This document shows positions 26,527 through 35,402 of a stretch of DNA of 64,000 nucleotides, in pieces (positions within the stretch are counted from its first letter, which is position 1; every line of letters starts with the position of its first letter). A program made the translations under genes and the position numbers. This DNA is from Bacillota bacterium. Its GTDB lineage: Bacteria; Bacillota; Clostridia; Oscillospirales; Ruminococcaceae. The DNA lies in contig JAEZCT010000083.1 of NCBI GenBank assembly GCA_023433405.1, positions 75,933 to 139,932 of the forward strand, written 5' to 3'. The notes under the pieces were generated by a model. The model worked only from the letters and a program-made list of their open reading frames with translations, searched no databases and was not told the DNA's origin.

Positions 26527-26670
26527 AATGACTCCCTTTACAAAAAATTTAATTGTACCTGCATAACAAACCCGCCCTGATTGTATTATTTATTAGTTTG
26601 GGGATGTCCCCGCATTTTATTTATCCAATTTCCGGTCGTTCAGCTGCGTTTTATATAGTAATTTGTCGTC

Positions 26671-26771
26671 ATACTAATCTCGTTTTAGAATGTAAAAGCA
26701 AGCAGGTAGCGGCTTACGATAAACCGCGCGCGGCAATAGTGTTAATGTGCTTTATAAAACGGGATTAGTAT
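26671..26771. repeat. Second MITE-like element (different core, same ends)
   Basis: 101 bp with terminal inverted repeats ATACTAATCTCGTTTTA and TAAAACGGGATTAGTAT (17 bp, one mismatch). The first nine bases equal the ends of the other family, but the core (GCAGGTAGCGGC, CCGCGCGCGG) is unrelated. Confidence 0.7.
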
Positions 26772-26904
26772 TAGTGCGTGAACTCTCTACTTTTAGTACG
26801 CTTATGTTGTTTTATACAAGTACGGTTGGGGCTTGCGCCCCACAAGACCTACAGGAAAGCGCCCTAGTTATAAATACCCGACCATTCGCATCGCAATATC
26901 CGTT

Positions 26905-27014
26905 ATACTATTAACCGATTTAAAGTGTATAAAAATCAGGTGAAAAGCCTTGGCTTATGGTCTTTTACGCAAATTTTTATTTACAAATTCTACACCTTTT
27001 GAGGGAATTCGTAT
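26905..27014 (-). repeat. MITE-like inverted repeat, copy H
   Basis: From ATACTATTAACCGATTTAAA to GAGGGAATTCGTAT, core reversed (ATCAGGTGAAAAGCC and TCTTTTACGC). It is the closest relative of copy A in its right arm (TCTACAC..TTT). Confidence 0.75.
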
Positions 27015-27150
27015 TATAAACGTTACTGCTATTATGTATTATATCAAAAAATACTTAAAAAACAAGGTTTGTGCAATGCCTTTGATCATTCGACCGCCAA
27101 CGCGAAGAACACTCCACAATAAGTTGAGGTAATGGCGTAAGGGAAGCCGC

Positions 27151-27195
27151 TGTATAAAACCCCCGCCGCTTTTTTTGCGGCGGGGGTTTTATACA
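27151..27195 (-). terminator. Very strong bidirectional terminator
   Basis: A 19-bp perfect stem (TGTATAAAACCCCCGCCGC with its complement) around a seven-T loop, 18 bp beyond the stop of the small hydrophobic protein gene. Confidence 0.92.
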
Positions 27196-27212
27196 GCCTA
27201 ACTGCTGACGTT

Positions 27213-27446
27213 TTAATTAGCACTGCGGTTATGGCTGTTAAGCTTGACCGCAATCGGCGGTTCATCCTCTTGAACCGGGCGTAGCAGCGGCTTGACGTTG
27301 CGCGCGAGGATTTGAATAATTTTAATAATTCCCAATGAAACCACGGAAGGAATGATGTAGTTGATGAGTATGGGCTTTAACCCCGAACAGAAAGCGACGA
27401 ACGCGTTAGCGCCATCAGCGCCGGACATAGCCGACAATAGAATCAT
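27213..27446 (-). CDS. Small hydrophobic protein of unknown function
   Basis: 77 residues from ATG 27446 with GGAAGGG 8 nt upstream. A hydrophobic stretch (about 13-50) probably makes one or two membrane helices, followed by a basic and then acidic tail (RNVKPLLRPVQEDEPP). The good ribosome site and dedicated terminator argue that it is real. No family is recognised; small pore-forming or bacteriocin-like peptides are possible alternatives but unsupported. It is monocistronic. Confidence 0.6.
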   Translation of the reverse strand: MILLSAMSGADGANAFVAFCSGLKPILINYIIPSVVSLGIIKIIQILARNVKPLLRPVQEDEPPIAVKLNSHNRSAN

Positions 27447-27793
27447 TCTTACGACCCTTCCTGCTTTATACTTATCCCGATAATAATAAAGGATTCGTAT
27501 TATGAAGTAAATTTCGCTTTATGCATCTATAAAAAGCACGCACCATTTTTTGGTTTTTTAATGGAACATGCGCCTTAGACATTGTATAGCCACAAGCGTT
27601 TTCCGTCAATGGGCAAGACGACAAAAACTGATAACATGTTCATAGAAATTCTATAATTGTTGTGCAAATGTGGCAATGAATATGACAATATTCGGACTAT
27701 TGTGACGGGTTTTCGCAAAAAAATACGGGGAAAAGACAACCTTTTCCCCGTATCATCATAAATTAGAGAATAAAACCGATTCCGGCAAAGCCA
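27447..27793. other. Intergenic region before comFB terminator
   Basis: 347 bp, AT-rich. It holds the terminator of the comFB operon (27723-27753) and presumably the promoter of the small hydrophobic gene. Nothing else is supported. Confidence 0.4.
27723..27753 (-). terminator. Terminator of the solute-binding/Sel1/ComFB row
   Basis: ATACGGGGAAAA pairs with TTTTCCCCGTAT (12 bp, 7-nt loop); on the minus strand it is followed by TTTTTTTG. Confidence 0.88.
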
Positions 27794-28162
27794 TTAATGT
27801 CTAGGGTGATCCTTCACATAGAGAACCGCTGAGGTAATAATTGCCGACAAGCGGGTGTCGTTTTGCAGCTCGCTGGCAGTAATTTTTGACAACAGCTCCC
27901 CTTGCTTGGAGGCGACGTATTTGGAGGGGATGTTGTTGAGTGTGATGGCGATAATGTCATTTTTGCACTTGGGGCAGTCACAGCAGTCCGGCATCCGCTC
28001 TAAAATCGCGGATATCTTTTGCCAAACGACCTCCTCCATGATGTTTTTTACCTTAAGGTCGCTCATGTCGGTTACCGCAGTCAGCTTTGGATTAATAATA
28101 ATCTCCGCATTCTGATCATCATCCGAATGCAAAACCGCAGGTTCTGTGCCTTGCTCGCTCAC
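27794..28162 (-). CDS. ComFB-like late competence protein
   Basis: 122 residues from GTG 28162 with AAGGAGG 8 nt upstream. The core VKNIMEEVVWQKISAILERMPDCCDCPKCKNDIIAITLNNIPSKYV matches the ComFB fold, and the CCDCPKC cluster should bind zinc. In Bacillus ComFB is encoded with the competence helicase, but its role is unclear; some stand-alone ComFB domains bind c-di-nucleotides. Here it follows a Sel1-repeat gene by 60 bp and is followed by a terminator, so it is probably the last gene of a transcript. No competence genes are nearby. Confidence 0.82.
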   Translation of the reverse strand: MSEQGTEPAVLHSDDDQNAEIIINPKLTAVTDMSDLKVKNIMEEVVWQKISAILERMPDCCDCPKCKNDIIAITLNNIPSKYVASKQGELLSKITASELQNDTRLSAIITSAVLYVKDHPRH

Positions 28163-28222
28163 AATAACATCCTCCTTGTTTTGCGCCGGACAGCGGTTGC
28201 CAAAGAATCGGCCGGCGAAAAT

Positions 28223-30511
28223 TTAGACCTTCACTTCTTCATCTGGGGATTTCAGCGCCTTGACAGCGGGCTGATAGCCTTGGGATGCGGCGTTTTCCAG
28301 CAGCTTTTTGGCCCATGTAGCCTCAATGGGGAAGCCGTTCTTCTGGGTAAACTGCTCCCAAATCTCATAGCAAGCGGGGGCGTAGCCAAACTCGGCGGAA
28401 AGCTTTAAGAGACGCAGTGCCTCTCCTTCGTCCTTTGCCACCTGCTCACCCTCACAAATGCCCTCGGCGCGAATTTTAGAGAGCATATAGATTGCCTTGG
28501 GGAAGCGCAGCTTCTTGGCGCTTTCAATAAACGAAATGCCCTTTTCTACGTTCTTTGAAACCATCTCGCCCTTTATGTATAAAAGGCCAAGGTCGTACAT
28601 CGCGGCGGGGTACTGGTTCTTAACCGCCTCAAACAGATAGCGCAACGCCTCGGTGCTTTCAAGCTCCATCTCGTTGCCGCTGCGGAACATAACCCACATC
28701 TGGAACTGCGCCACGTTGTAGCTCTGCGCGGAGAGGAGCAGCCATTTGTAGGAGCGCTCTTTGTTTAGCTCGCTTTTTAAGGCATAGAACTCGCCGGTAT
28801 AGTACAGCTGGTACAGGGCGTACTGAGCGCGCACTTCGCCGTTCTTGGAGGCCTTCTCCAGCAGCAGGAAGGCCTTCTTGGTGTCCACGTCGGTATATTC
28901 ACCGGTAAGCAGGACATTAGCAAGCTCATAGGAGGCGGGGTAGTAATCCTGCTTGTCCGCCTGCTCCAGCCAGCCTATGGCCTCCTGGCGGGTGAGCAGC
29001 ATTTCGTTGTCCTCTTGGTAAAGAACCCACAGAGTAAGCTGCGCCAAGGGGTTTCCGCCTCTTGCGTAATTGATGAGGCAGTCAAGCGCACGCTCCATAT
29101 CCTCTTCAATGAGCACATCCTTATAGCGACCGTCGCGGTACATGGCAAGCACACGCATCTGAGCGTCGGGGTTTTCAAGCTCTGCGGCCTTCAGGATGCA
29201 GTCAATGCCCCTTCTGCCGTCCTTTTCAATACTCTTGCCCTCTACATACAGGTCGCCCAAATCATTGAGTGCGGCGGGAACCATCGCGTCGGCGGCCTTT
29301 TTCAGCCACTCTACCGCGGTGGGCTCCTCCATCAGCATATCATTGCCGCCCACATACAGCGACCAAATTTTGTAGCACGCCTCCGCACAGCCGTTTTTGG
29401 CGGCGCCAAGCAGACAGTCGGCGGCGTACTTCTTATCTGTCTTAACCTCGCGGCCCATGCAGGAGCCGGAGAAATAGGCCTCAAACAGCGCAAGCTGCGC
29501 CTCGCCGCAATTCTTTTCGGCGGCCTTGCTGACAATATCGAGATACTCGGATACCGCCGCTTCAGACACATATGCGTCGCTAAAGAAGTTGTACAGCTTT
29601 TTAATGGCCTCATTGTGTCCGTTTTCCGCCGCACGCTTTAACCAGAAGGCGGCCTGCTGCATGTCGTAATGCTCGCCTTCACTGGAAAGGTACTCAAACA
29701 TGGTGTACTGCGCGTCGGTATTGCCTTCCTGCGCGGCTTTGCGGTAAAGATCCATGGAGCTTTTACTGTCGGTGCTCTTCATTTCCTCCAGGTTCTTGGA
29801 GTTTTCAATCTCCTTCACGGCGGGAGGATAACCGGCTTCCGCCGCTTTTTTAAGAAAGTTGATGGCGGTTACCGCGTCAAACACCCCGTACTTTTCATCC
29901 TTATAGATGCAGTACAGCTCATACTGCGCCTGACCGCTGCCGGCTTGAGCCAGGTCATTAAGCAGGTCAAGCACCGCTACAAACACGTCCTTATCCAGCT
30001 TGCCGTTTAACAGCTGCTCGGTGGAAAAGCTGAGCTTTTCCACGTCGGAGCCGGTAGTTCTTAGGTACTTTGCATATTTATCGAGAGAATATGTAGTAAA
30101 CTTTTTGCCGAGGTTTACCATGAGGTCGAAATGCTCGCTCTCCGCCTCCTGCTCGTTGTCGCGCACAACCAGCGCAACCTTCGCAATAATGCGGCGGCTG
30201 GGGTTTAGCTCGCTAAACAGCTCGTAGGGGATGGTGACACGCATGGGGCGCGCCATGAACACCTCTTTTTTTACGGCGGCGGTAACATAGATGTCGCCTA
30301 CCGCGTTTGCAAATTGAGTAAATTCATTATTGCGTGCGATTTTGACGGGTTTATCCGTGGCGTGATCCTTAAAGGTTACACTGATGTAGCACCGTTTTCT
30401 TTTTAACTCCTCTGACTCGAGGCTGATGAGGAAGGAAAAGCTGTCGTTGTTGTCTGGTTCAAATTTGGCAGTTAAGATCTTGTTCTTGGTCATAGCTGTT
30501 GTCTGCTGCAC
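28223..30511 (-). CDS. Large Sel1-like/TPR repeat protein
   Basis: 762 residues. GTG 30511 is chosen, with AAGGAGG 7 nt upstream; an ATG six codons later has no ribosome site. Residues 1 to about 150 look like a beta-sandwich module (KILTAKFEPDNNDSFSFLISLE, VTIPYELFSEL). From about 185 to 750 there are some 14 Sel1-type repeats of about 36 residues (for example AEAGYPPAVKE, AAENGHNEAIKKLY, GAAKNGCAEACYKIW). Such solenoids mediate protein-protein contacts. There is no signal peptide or membrane segment, so it is cytosolic. The neighbours are a solute-binding lipoprotein gene (141 bp upstream) and comFB (downstream). Function unknown. Confidence 0.88.
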   Translation of the reverse strand: MQQTTAMTKNKILTAKFEPDNNDSFSFLISLESEELKRKRCYISVTFKDHATDKPVKIARNNEFTQFANAVGDIYVTAAVKKEVFMARPMRVTIPYELFSELNPSRRIIAKVALVVRDNEQEAESEHFDLMVNLGKKFTTYSLDKYAKYLRTTGSDVEKLSFSTEQLLNGKLDKDVFVAVLDLLNDLAQAGSGQAQYELYCIYKDEKYGVFDAVTAINFLKKAAEAGYPPAVKEIENSKNLEEMKSTDSKSSMDLYRKAAQEGNTDAQYTMFEYLSSEGEHYDMQQAAFWLKRAAENGHNEAIKKLYNFFSDAYVSEAAVSEYLDIVSKAAEKNCGEAQLALFEAYFSGSCMGREVKTDKKYAADCLLGAAKNGCAEACYKIWSLYVGGNDMLMEEPTAVEWLKKAADAMVPAALNDLGDLYVEGKSIEKDGRRGIDCILKAAELENPDAQMRVLAMYRDGRYKDVLIEEDMERALDCLINYARGGNPLAQLTLWVLYQEDNEMLLTRQEAIGWLEQADKQDYYPASYELANVLLTGEYTDVDTKKAFLLLEKASKNGEVRAQYALYQLYYTGEFYALKSELNKERSYKWLLLSAQSYNVAQFQMWVMFRSGNEMELESTEALRYLFEAVKNQYPAAMYDLGLLYIKGEMVSKNVEKGISFIESAKKLRFPKAIYMLSKIRAEGICEGEQVAKDEGEALRLLKLSAEFGYAPACYEIWEQFTQKNGFPIEATWAKKLLENAASQGYQPAVKALKSPDEEVKV

Positions 30512-30652
30512 GTTGGTTCCTCCTTGTTTTCAAATGACGGTTATGCCGGGCGATAAAACTACGCCGAGGTGCCGCCGGGTTTATCATAAGGGCCGCGAGC
30601 AGCCCGAAAGGCCAAAAAATGAAGCTTCATCGCTGTAGAAATAGCGGGCGCA

Positions 30653-31972
30653 TTATTGAGGCGGGCCGTATATGGTCTCGAACAGAGTCTTCGCTTCGGT
30701 GTCGCCCCGTATTACCGAAAGGGTTCCTTGGGTAAAGGCGCCCCACGCGTTGTCATCCAGCCGCGCGTCCAGCGGCATGGTGAGGTTTACCAAGCTTTCG
30801 CTGAGCTTACGGGCGCTTTGCACGAGCAGGGGATCCTGTTCTCCGGGCGAGATGCGAACCGATGGCATAGAAGCTGCGCCGCACATGCTTCTGACCGCAC
30901 CGCGCGTGGTCAGGATATCGGCGAGCGCTGCCGCCGCCGGGCGGGTAGCTATGTTATCCCAGCCCTTGCGGGTGATATAATAGCCGGAGGTGAAGCCGCC
31001 GATAATCTGTCCCGCGCGTTTCGCTCCATCCGGTGTTGTGGGAAAATCAATGACCTCGGTGGAGCCTTCCAGTCCCTCATCCAACAGCCTTGCGGCAAGC
31101 CAAGAACCATCCACACGCATGGCTGCCTTCTTTTTTACAAAAAGCTCGGTTGCCTCGCTGTCGGTCAGGGTGTCGGCATTTGGTCCGAAGGCCCCCAGGC
31201 TGTAAAGCTCGGTCAAGCGCTCAAATGCGGCGTTCCAGGAGTCCGGCAGGCCGGTTTTTGCGGCGAGCTTTTTCTTATATTCACTGAGCCCGCCCTGAGA
31301 AAGGATTAAATGATCCACAAGGTAATGGGGTGTTTCGGAAAGAGAGGCGGCAATGGGAACGATTCCGGTGCCGGAAAAGGCGCTCACCGCCTCCACCAGC
31401 GTTTCCCAGCTATTAGGCTGCGCCAGCTCATATTTTTCAAACAAATCGGTGTTAAGAAACAAGCCTTCATAAAACCCGCGAACGGGTACGGCAAAAAAGG
31501 CCGGGCTGTCACGGTTTGCGCTCTCAAGCGAAAGGTCCAGCACATCCTTCGCATAGCTTGGGTATTGCTCTCGTATCTCCGAGATGGGCACCACCCCGTT
31601 TGTGTTTTCAAAGAAGGCGGCCTTGCCGGTGTAATAAAACAGCACGTCCGGCTCGCTGCCGGCGGCAAACATGGCGGCGAGGTCGTCGGGTGTTGTTTCG
31701 CTGTAGGCTTGTGAAAGGTCGGTTACCTTTACGTCAGGGTTTCGGGTGATAAAATCGCTGATGAGCGCACGGTACTCCGCCGCACCGGCAACATCCCCTC
31801 CAAAGAGGGTGAATACCGTCAGCTCACCGGAAAGCGCGGACTGAGAGGATGGTTCAACCGCCGAGCTGTTTTTCAAGCGGTTAAACAGCTCGCACGCCGT
31901 CAGAAAGAACGCACATGCGGTAATTGCCGCCAGCATAGCGGCACGCAGAGCGAGAAAGCGTCTGTTCCTCAT
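30653..31972 (-). CDS. Extracellular solute-binding lipoprotein (family 1), orphan
   Basis: 439 residues from ATG 31972; the ribosome site (CCGGGG) is weak. The lipobox FFLTAC anchors the mature protein. The body matches type 1 sugar-binding proteins: ELTVFTLFGGD, the FITRNPDVKV strand, PDVLFYYTGKAAFFE, VPVRGFYEGLFLNTDLFEKY and the hinge region GGFTSGYYITRKGW. It should deliver a sugar or oligosaccharide to an ABC importer, but no permease or ATPase genes are adjacent. It may therefore serve the importer at 37366-41278 or one elsewhere, or act as a sensor. It leads into the Sel1 and comFB genes. Confidence 0.87.
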   Translation of the reverse strand: MRNRRFLALRAAMLAAITACAFFLTACELFNRLKNSSAVEPSSQSALSGELTVFTLFGGDVAGAAEYRALISDFITRNPDVKVTDLSQAYSETTPDDLAAMFAAGSEPDVLFYYTGKAAFFENTNGVVPISEIREQYPSYAKDVLDLSLESANRDSPAFFAVPVRGFYEGLFLNTDLFEKYELAQPNSWETLVEAVSAFSGTGIVPIAASLSETPHYLVDHLILSQGGLSEYKKKLAAKTGLPDSWNAAFERLTELYSLGAFGPNADTLTDSEATELFVKKKAAMRVDGSWLAARLLDEGLEGSTEVIDFPTTPDGAKRAGQIIGGFTSGYYITRKGWDNIATRPAAAALADILTTRGAVRSMCGAASMPSVRISPGEQDPLLVQSARKLSESLVNLTMPLDARLDDNAWGAFTQGTLSVIRGDTEAKTLFETIYGPPQ

Positions 31973-32217
31973 TAATTTTACCCCGGGTTTTATTGGTAAA
32001 AACGTTTGACAAAGCCGTCCAGCGTTTTTGGTTATTTGTGCTATCTTTATAATTATAGCCGCCCCCTTCAATTTTTGCAACCAATTCTTGTTCAAATCCG
32101 CTGCAAAACCCTTTTTCGTCCGCATTTTCCCGTCATCTTTTGTGTTTTTGTGTCATTTCATACTATTTCGTTTTAAAAATTGTTCCACGCTGGGCAGCTA
32201 TACTCAAGTAAAACCTT

Positions 32218-32319
32218 ATACTATTATCCGATTAAAAAGTGTATAAAAATCAAGTCAAAAGCTTTAATTTATGGATTTTGACGCGGATTTTTATCAACAC
32301 TTTTATCGGAGAATAGTAT
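32218..32319 (-). repeat. MITE-like inverted repeat, copy G
   Basis: From ATACTATTATCCGATT to ATCGGAGAATAGTAT, core reversed (ATCAAGTCAAAAGC and TTTTGACGCGGATTTTTA). Its right end is the complement of the end that overlaps mgsA in copy B. Confidence 0.9.
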
Positions 32320-32350
32320 TAGAGCAGCAAATTAAGGCTAACAGACGCAC

Positions 32351-32408
32351 AGAAGAGCGGCAGAAAAGGCTTCCCCCTTAGGGTAACCATCTCTGCCGCT
32401 CTTCTTTC
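32351..32408 (-). terminator. Hairpin after adhE
   Basis: AGAAGAGCGGCAGA pairs with TCTGCCGCTCTTCT (14 bp, loop 26 nt) about 110 bp beyond the adhE stop. The T-run is weak. Confidence 0.6.
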
Positions 32409-32516
32409 GGAATTGTTATGAGAATATTGTTGTAAGTGGTTTTAAAATGCCGGCTGCGTTTATTCTAGCGTCTATGCTCGGGCAGTTAATGAGAATTTAT
32501 GCGCGATAAGCACTGC

Positions 32517-35123
32517 TTACTTGCCGTAGTACGCCTTTTTGTAGATGCTCTCAATCTCGCTTACCAGCGGGTATCTCGGGTTAGCGGTGGTGCACTGGTC
32601 CTCGAAGGCGCGGTCGGAAAGCTGAGGCAAACCGGAAATAAAGGTCTTTTCATCCAACCCGTATTCCTTGAGGGTGGTGGGAATGCTCAGGGAAGCCGCC
32701 AGGTTTTTGACTGCCTTTACTAGGCTTTGTACACCCTCCTCGGTGGTGGCACAGGGCAGACCGAGGTATTTTGCAATCTCAGCATACTTCTCGTTGGCGA
32801 TAAACTTTTCGTATTTCGGAAAGGTCGCGAACTTGGTGGGCAGCTGTGCGTTATATTCAATGACATAAGGCAGAAGGATGGCGTTTGCACGTCCGTGGGG
32901 GATGTGGTACTCGCCGCCCAGCTTATGTGCCATGGAGTGATTTAAACCAAGGAATGCATTGGTAAACGCCATACCCGCGATTGCGGATGCGTTATGCATC
33001 TTCTCCCGCGCCTCAAAGTCCTGTGCGCCGTTTGCGTAGGAACGGGGCAGATATTTAAACACCAGCTCAATCGCCTTCATGGCAAGCCCGTCGGTGTAGT
33101 CTGAGGCAAGCACCGAAACATAGGCCTCAATAGCGTGGGTGAGCACGTCCATACCGGTATCGGCTGTAATGGCCTTAGGCATGGTTACCACAAACTGCGG
33201 GTCAATAATCGCAACATCGGGGGTGAGCTCATAGTCTGCGAGGGGGTATTTGACGTTGCCGTTCTTCTTATCGGTAATAACCGAGAAGGCCGTAACCTCA
33301 CTGCCCGTACCCGATGTGGTGGGAACAGCCACAAACTGGGTTTTGCTGCCGAGGCGGGGGTAGGAGAAGGTTCTCTTGCGAATATCAAGGAACTTCATGC
33401 GCAGACCGTCAAAGGAGGTCTCGGGGTGCTCGTAGAACAGCCACATGCCTTTGGCGGCATCAATGGCGGAGCCGCCTCCCAGCGCGATGATTACGTCGGG
33501 CTTAAAGTTCTTCATGGCCTCCACGCCGCGCTCAATGGTTTCTACCGACGGGTCTGGCTCCACATCGGAGTAGATTTCGCTGTGGCAATACTCCTGACGC
33601 TTTCTGAGGTAGTAAAGGAGCTTATCCACATAGCCAAGCTGCACCATGGTGGGGTCGGTTACAATAAACGCGCGGGAAATATCGGGCATCTTCTCCAGGT
33701 ACTGTACCGCGTCGGATTGGAAGTAGATCTTGGGCGGAACCTTAAACCACTGCATATTAACCCTCCTCTTAGCAAGGCGCTTTCTGTTAATGAGGTTGAC
33801 GGAGGATACGTTGGAGGTCGTGGAGTTTCTGCCAAAGGATCCGCAGCCCAGAGTCAGGGAGGGGGTGTTGGTGTTGTATATATCGCCGATGGCACCCTGA
33901 GAGGACGGGGAGTTGTTGATAACACGGCCTACCTTCATCATCTCGCCGTATTCGCGCACGGTTTTCTCATCGTTTGAGTGAATAACCGCCGAGTGGCCGA
34001 GACCGCCGAACTTGAGCATCTTTAGCGCCTTTTCAAAGCCGTCATCCTTGTTCTGCGCAATAAAGTAGGCGAGCACAGGGGAGAGCTTTTCTCTGGAGAG
34101 GGGGTACTCGGGACCGACATCCGCAAGCAAGGCAAGGAGAATCTTGGTGTTCTCGGGTACGGTTACACCGGCCTGCTTTGCAATCCAGGCGGCGGGCTTG
34201 CCCACCACGTCGGGATTAAGCGCCTGCTTCTGGGGATTGATGACATAATCGCTGACCTTTTTGGTCTCCGCTTCATCCAGGAAGTAGCAGCCATGCTTCT
34301 TCATGAACTCTTCGAAGGGCTTCGCAATCTCCTTATCCACAATAACCGCCTGCTCAGAAGCGCAGATCATGCCGTTATCAAAGGTTTTGGAGAGCATCAG
34401 GTCGGTGCAGGCGCGCTCCAGGTTAGCGGTTTTATCAATATAGCAGGGCACATTTCCGGGGCCTACGCCCAGAGCGGGTTTACCGGCGCTGTACGCCGAG
34501 CGCACCATGCCGGAGCCGCCGGTGGCGAGGATAAGCGAAACGCCCGGGTGATTCATAAGCTGTGTGGTCGCCTCAACAGAGGGAACCTCAATCCACTGCA
34601 CGCAGTTCTTGGGAGCCCCCGCCTTGACAGCGGCGTCGCGGACGATTTTGGCCGCTTCCAAGGAGCATTTCTGCGCCGAGGGGTGGAAGGCGAAGACGAT
34701 GGGGTTCCTGGTTTTTGCGCAGATCATCGCTTTAAACATGGTGGTAGAGGTGGGGTTTGTGGTGGGGGTAACGCCCGCAACGACGCCTACCGGCTCGGCA
34801 ACCTCCACATAGCCCTCCATCTCGTTGTCCTCTACGATGCCGACGGTCTTCTGGTACTTGATGGAATGCCAGATGTATTCTGTAGCGAAGATGTTTTTAA
34901 TAATCTTATCCTCGTAAACACCTCTGCCGGTTTCCTCAACCGCGAGCTTTGCCAGGAGCATATGGTTATCAAGGCCTGCGAGAGCCATCTCGTGAACAAC
35001 GTTGTCCACCTGTTCCTGGTTTAGCTGCATATACTCCGCAAGCGCTTCCTGAGCGTTGTCCACCAGGCGGTCAATCATGGCGGCGATGTCGATCTCGGGT
35101 TTTTCTTTTTGTACGGCGGCCAT
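32517..35123 (-). CDS. adhE: Bifunctional acetaldehyde-CoA/alcohol dehydrogenase
   Basis: 868 residues, the full fused length. It reduces acetyl-CoA to acetaldehyde and then ethanol, using two NADH, and forms cytosolic spirosomes. The N-terminal aldehyde dehydrogenase domain (1 to about 440) has the catalytic Cys in SKTFDNGMICASEQ and the GGSGMVRSAYSAGKPALGVG nucleotide loop. The C-terminal iron alcohol dehydrogenase domain (about 455-868) has the GGGSAIDAAKGMW loop and iron-binding His in GLNHSMAHKLGG and IPHGRANAI. ATG 35123 follows AAGGAGG at 7 nt. Two Rex-type operators in its promoter indicate control by the NADH/NAD ratio. Confidence 0.98.
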   Translation of the reverse strand: MAAVQKEKPEIDIAAMIDRLVDNAQEALAEYMQLNQEQVDNVVHEMALAGLDNHMLLAKLAVEETGRGVYEDKIIKNIFATEYIWHSIKYQKTVGIVEDNEMEGYVEVAEPVGVVAGVTPTTNPTSTTMFKAMICAKTRNPIVFAFHPSAQKCSLEAAKIVRDAAVKAGAPKNCVQWIEVPSVEATTQLMNHPGVSLILATGGSGMVRSAYSAGKPALGVGPGNVPCYIDKTANLERACTDLMLSKTFDNGMICASEQAVIVDKEIAKPFEEFMKKHGCYFLDEAETKKVSDYVINPQKQALNPDVVGKPAAWIAKQAGVTVPENTKILLALLADVGPEYPLSREKLSPVLAYFIAQNKDDGFEKALKMLKFGGLGHSAVIHSNDEKTVREYGEMMKVGRVINNSPSSQGAIGDIYNTNTPSLTLGCGSFGRNSTTSNVSSVNLINRKRLAKRRVNMQWFKVPPKIYFQSDAVQYLEKMPDISRAFIVTDPTMVQLGYVDKLLYYLRKRQEYCHSEIYSDVEPDPSVETIERGVEAMKNFKPDVIIALGGGSAIDAAKGMWLFYEHPETSFDGLRMKFLDIRKRTFSYPRLGSKTQFVAVPTTSGTGSEVTAFSVITDKKNGNVKYPLADYELTPDVAIIDPQFVVTMPKAITADTGMDVLTHAIEAYVSVLASDYTDGLAMKAIELVFKYLPRSYANGAQDFEAREKMHNASAIAGMAFTNAFLGLNHSMAHKLGGEYHIPHGRANAILLPYVIEYNAQLPTKFATFPKYEKFIANEKYAEIAKYLGLPCATTEEGVQSLVKAVKNLAASLSIPTTLKEYGLDEKTFISGLPQLSDRAFEDQCTTANPRYPLVSEIESIYKKAYYGK

Positions 35124-35181
35124 ATAAATTCCTCCTTATAAATATCGTATCGCATAGCGTGTTGTGTGGGTTACTGTTATT

Positions 35182-35210
35182 ATGATATGTTAAATAATTA
35201 ACAATGTCAA
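35182..35210 (-). promoter_or_regulatory. adhE promoter
   Basis: On the minus strand, a perfect -35 TTGACA (35205-35210), a 17 bp spacer and -10 TATCAT (35182-35187), about 60 bp before the adhE start. The spacer is almost exactly a Rex box. Confidence 0.82.
35187..35204. promoter_or_regulatory. Rex operator 1 in the adhE promoter spacer
   Basis: Minus strand TTGTTAATTATTTAACAT matches TTGTTAANNNNTTAACAA at all defined positions but the last. It occupies the -35/-10 spacer, so bound Rex would block RNA polymerase until NADH rises. Confidence 0.85.
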
Positions 35211-35217
35211 TAGATTT

Positions 35218-35235
35218 TCGTTAATTTATTAACAG
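35218..35235. promoter_or_regulatory. Rex operator 2 upstream of the adhE -35
   Basis: TCGTTAATTTATTAACAG matches the Rex consensus except at its second and last positions. Its centre is 31 bp (about three helical turns) from operator 1, which would allow side-by-side binding. Confidence 0.7.
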
Positions 35236-35402
35236 TCTTTTTGTAACATCATACTCAACAATCGGGTGCAATTTTGTGCAGGTTGCCAACACGGAATGAG
35301 CGCAGAATCATTGACAAAAAAGGGATAAGAGCCCACAATAAAGAGGGCGGCATGGGTCAGCCTGCAACGTGAGCGGTACGTTCGCTTTTTAGCATATGGA
35401 AA

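Larger units (their letters stand above)
26527..27212. other. Repeat-rich intergenic region
   Basis: 686 bp with no supported gene. It contains a second-family element (26671-26771), copy H of the first family (26905-27014) and the strong terminator of the small gene downstream (27151-27195). The short plus-strand frames here lie across repeats and lack ribosome sites. Confidence 0.55.
31973..32516. other. Intergenic region with repeat copy G and adhE terminator
   Basis: 544 bp between two minus-strand genes. It holds repeat copy G (32218-32319), a hairpin terminator after adhE (32351-32408), and the leader of the solute-binding protein gene. No gene was seen. Confidence 0.5.

Noticed and set aside
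34293..35024. 243-codon plus-strand frame
   Set aside because: Antisense shadow of adhE.
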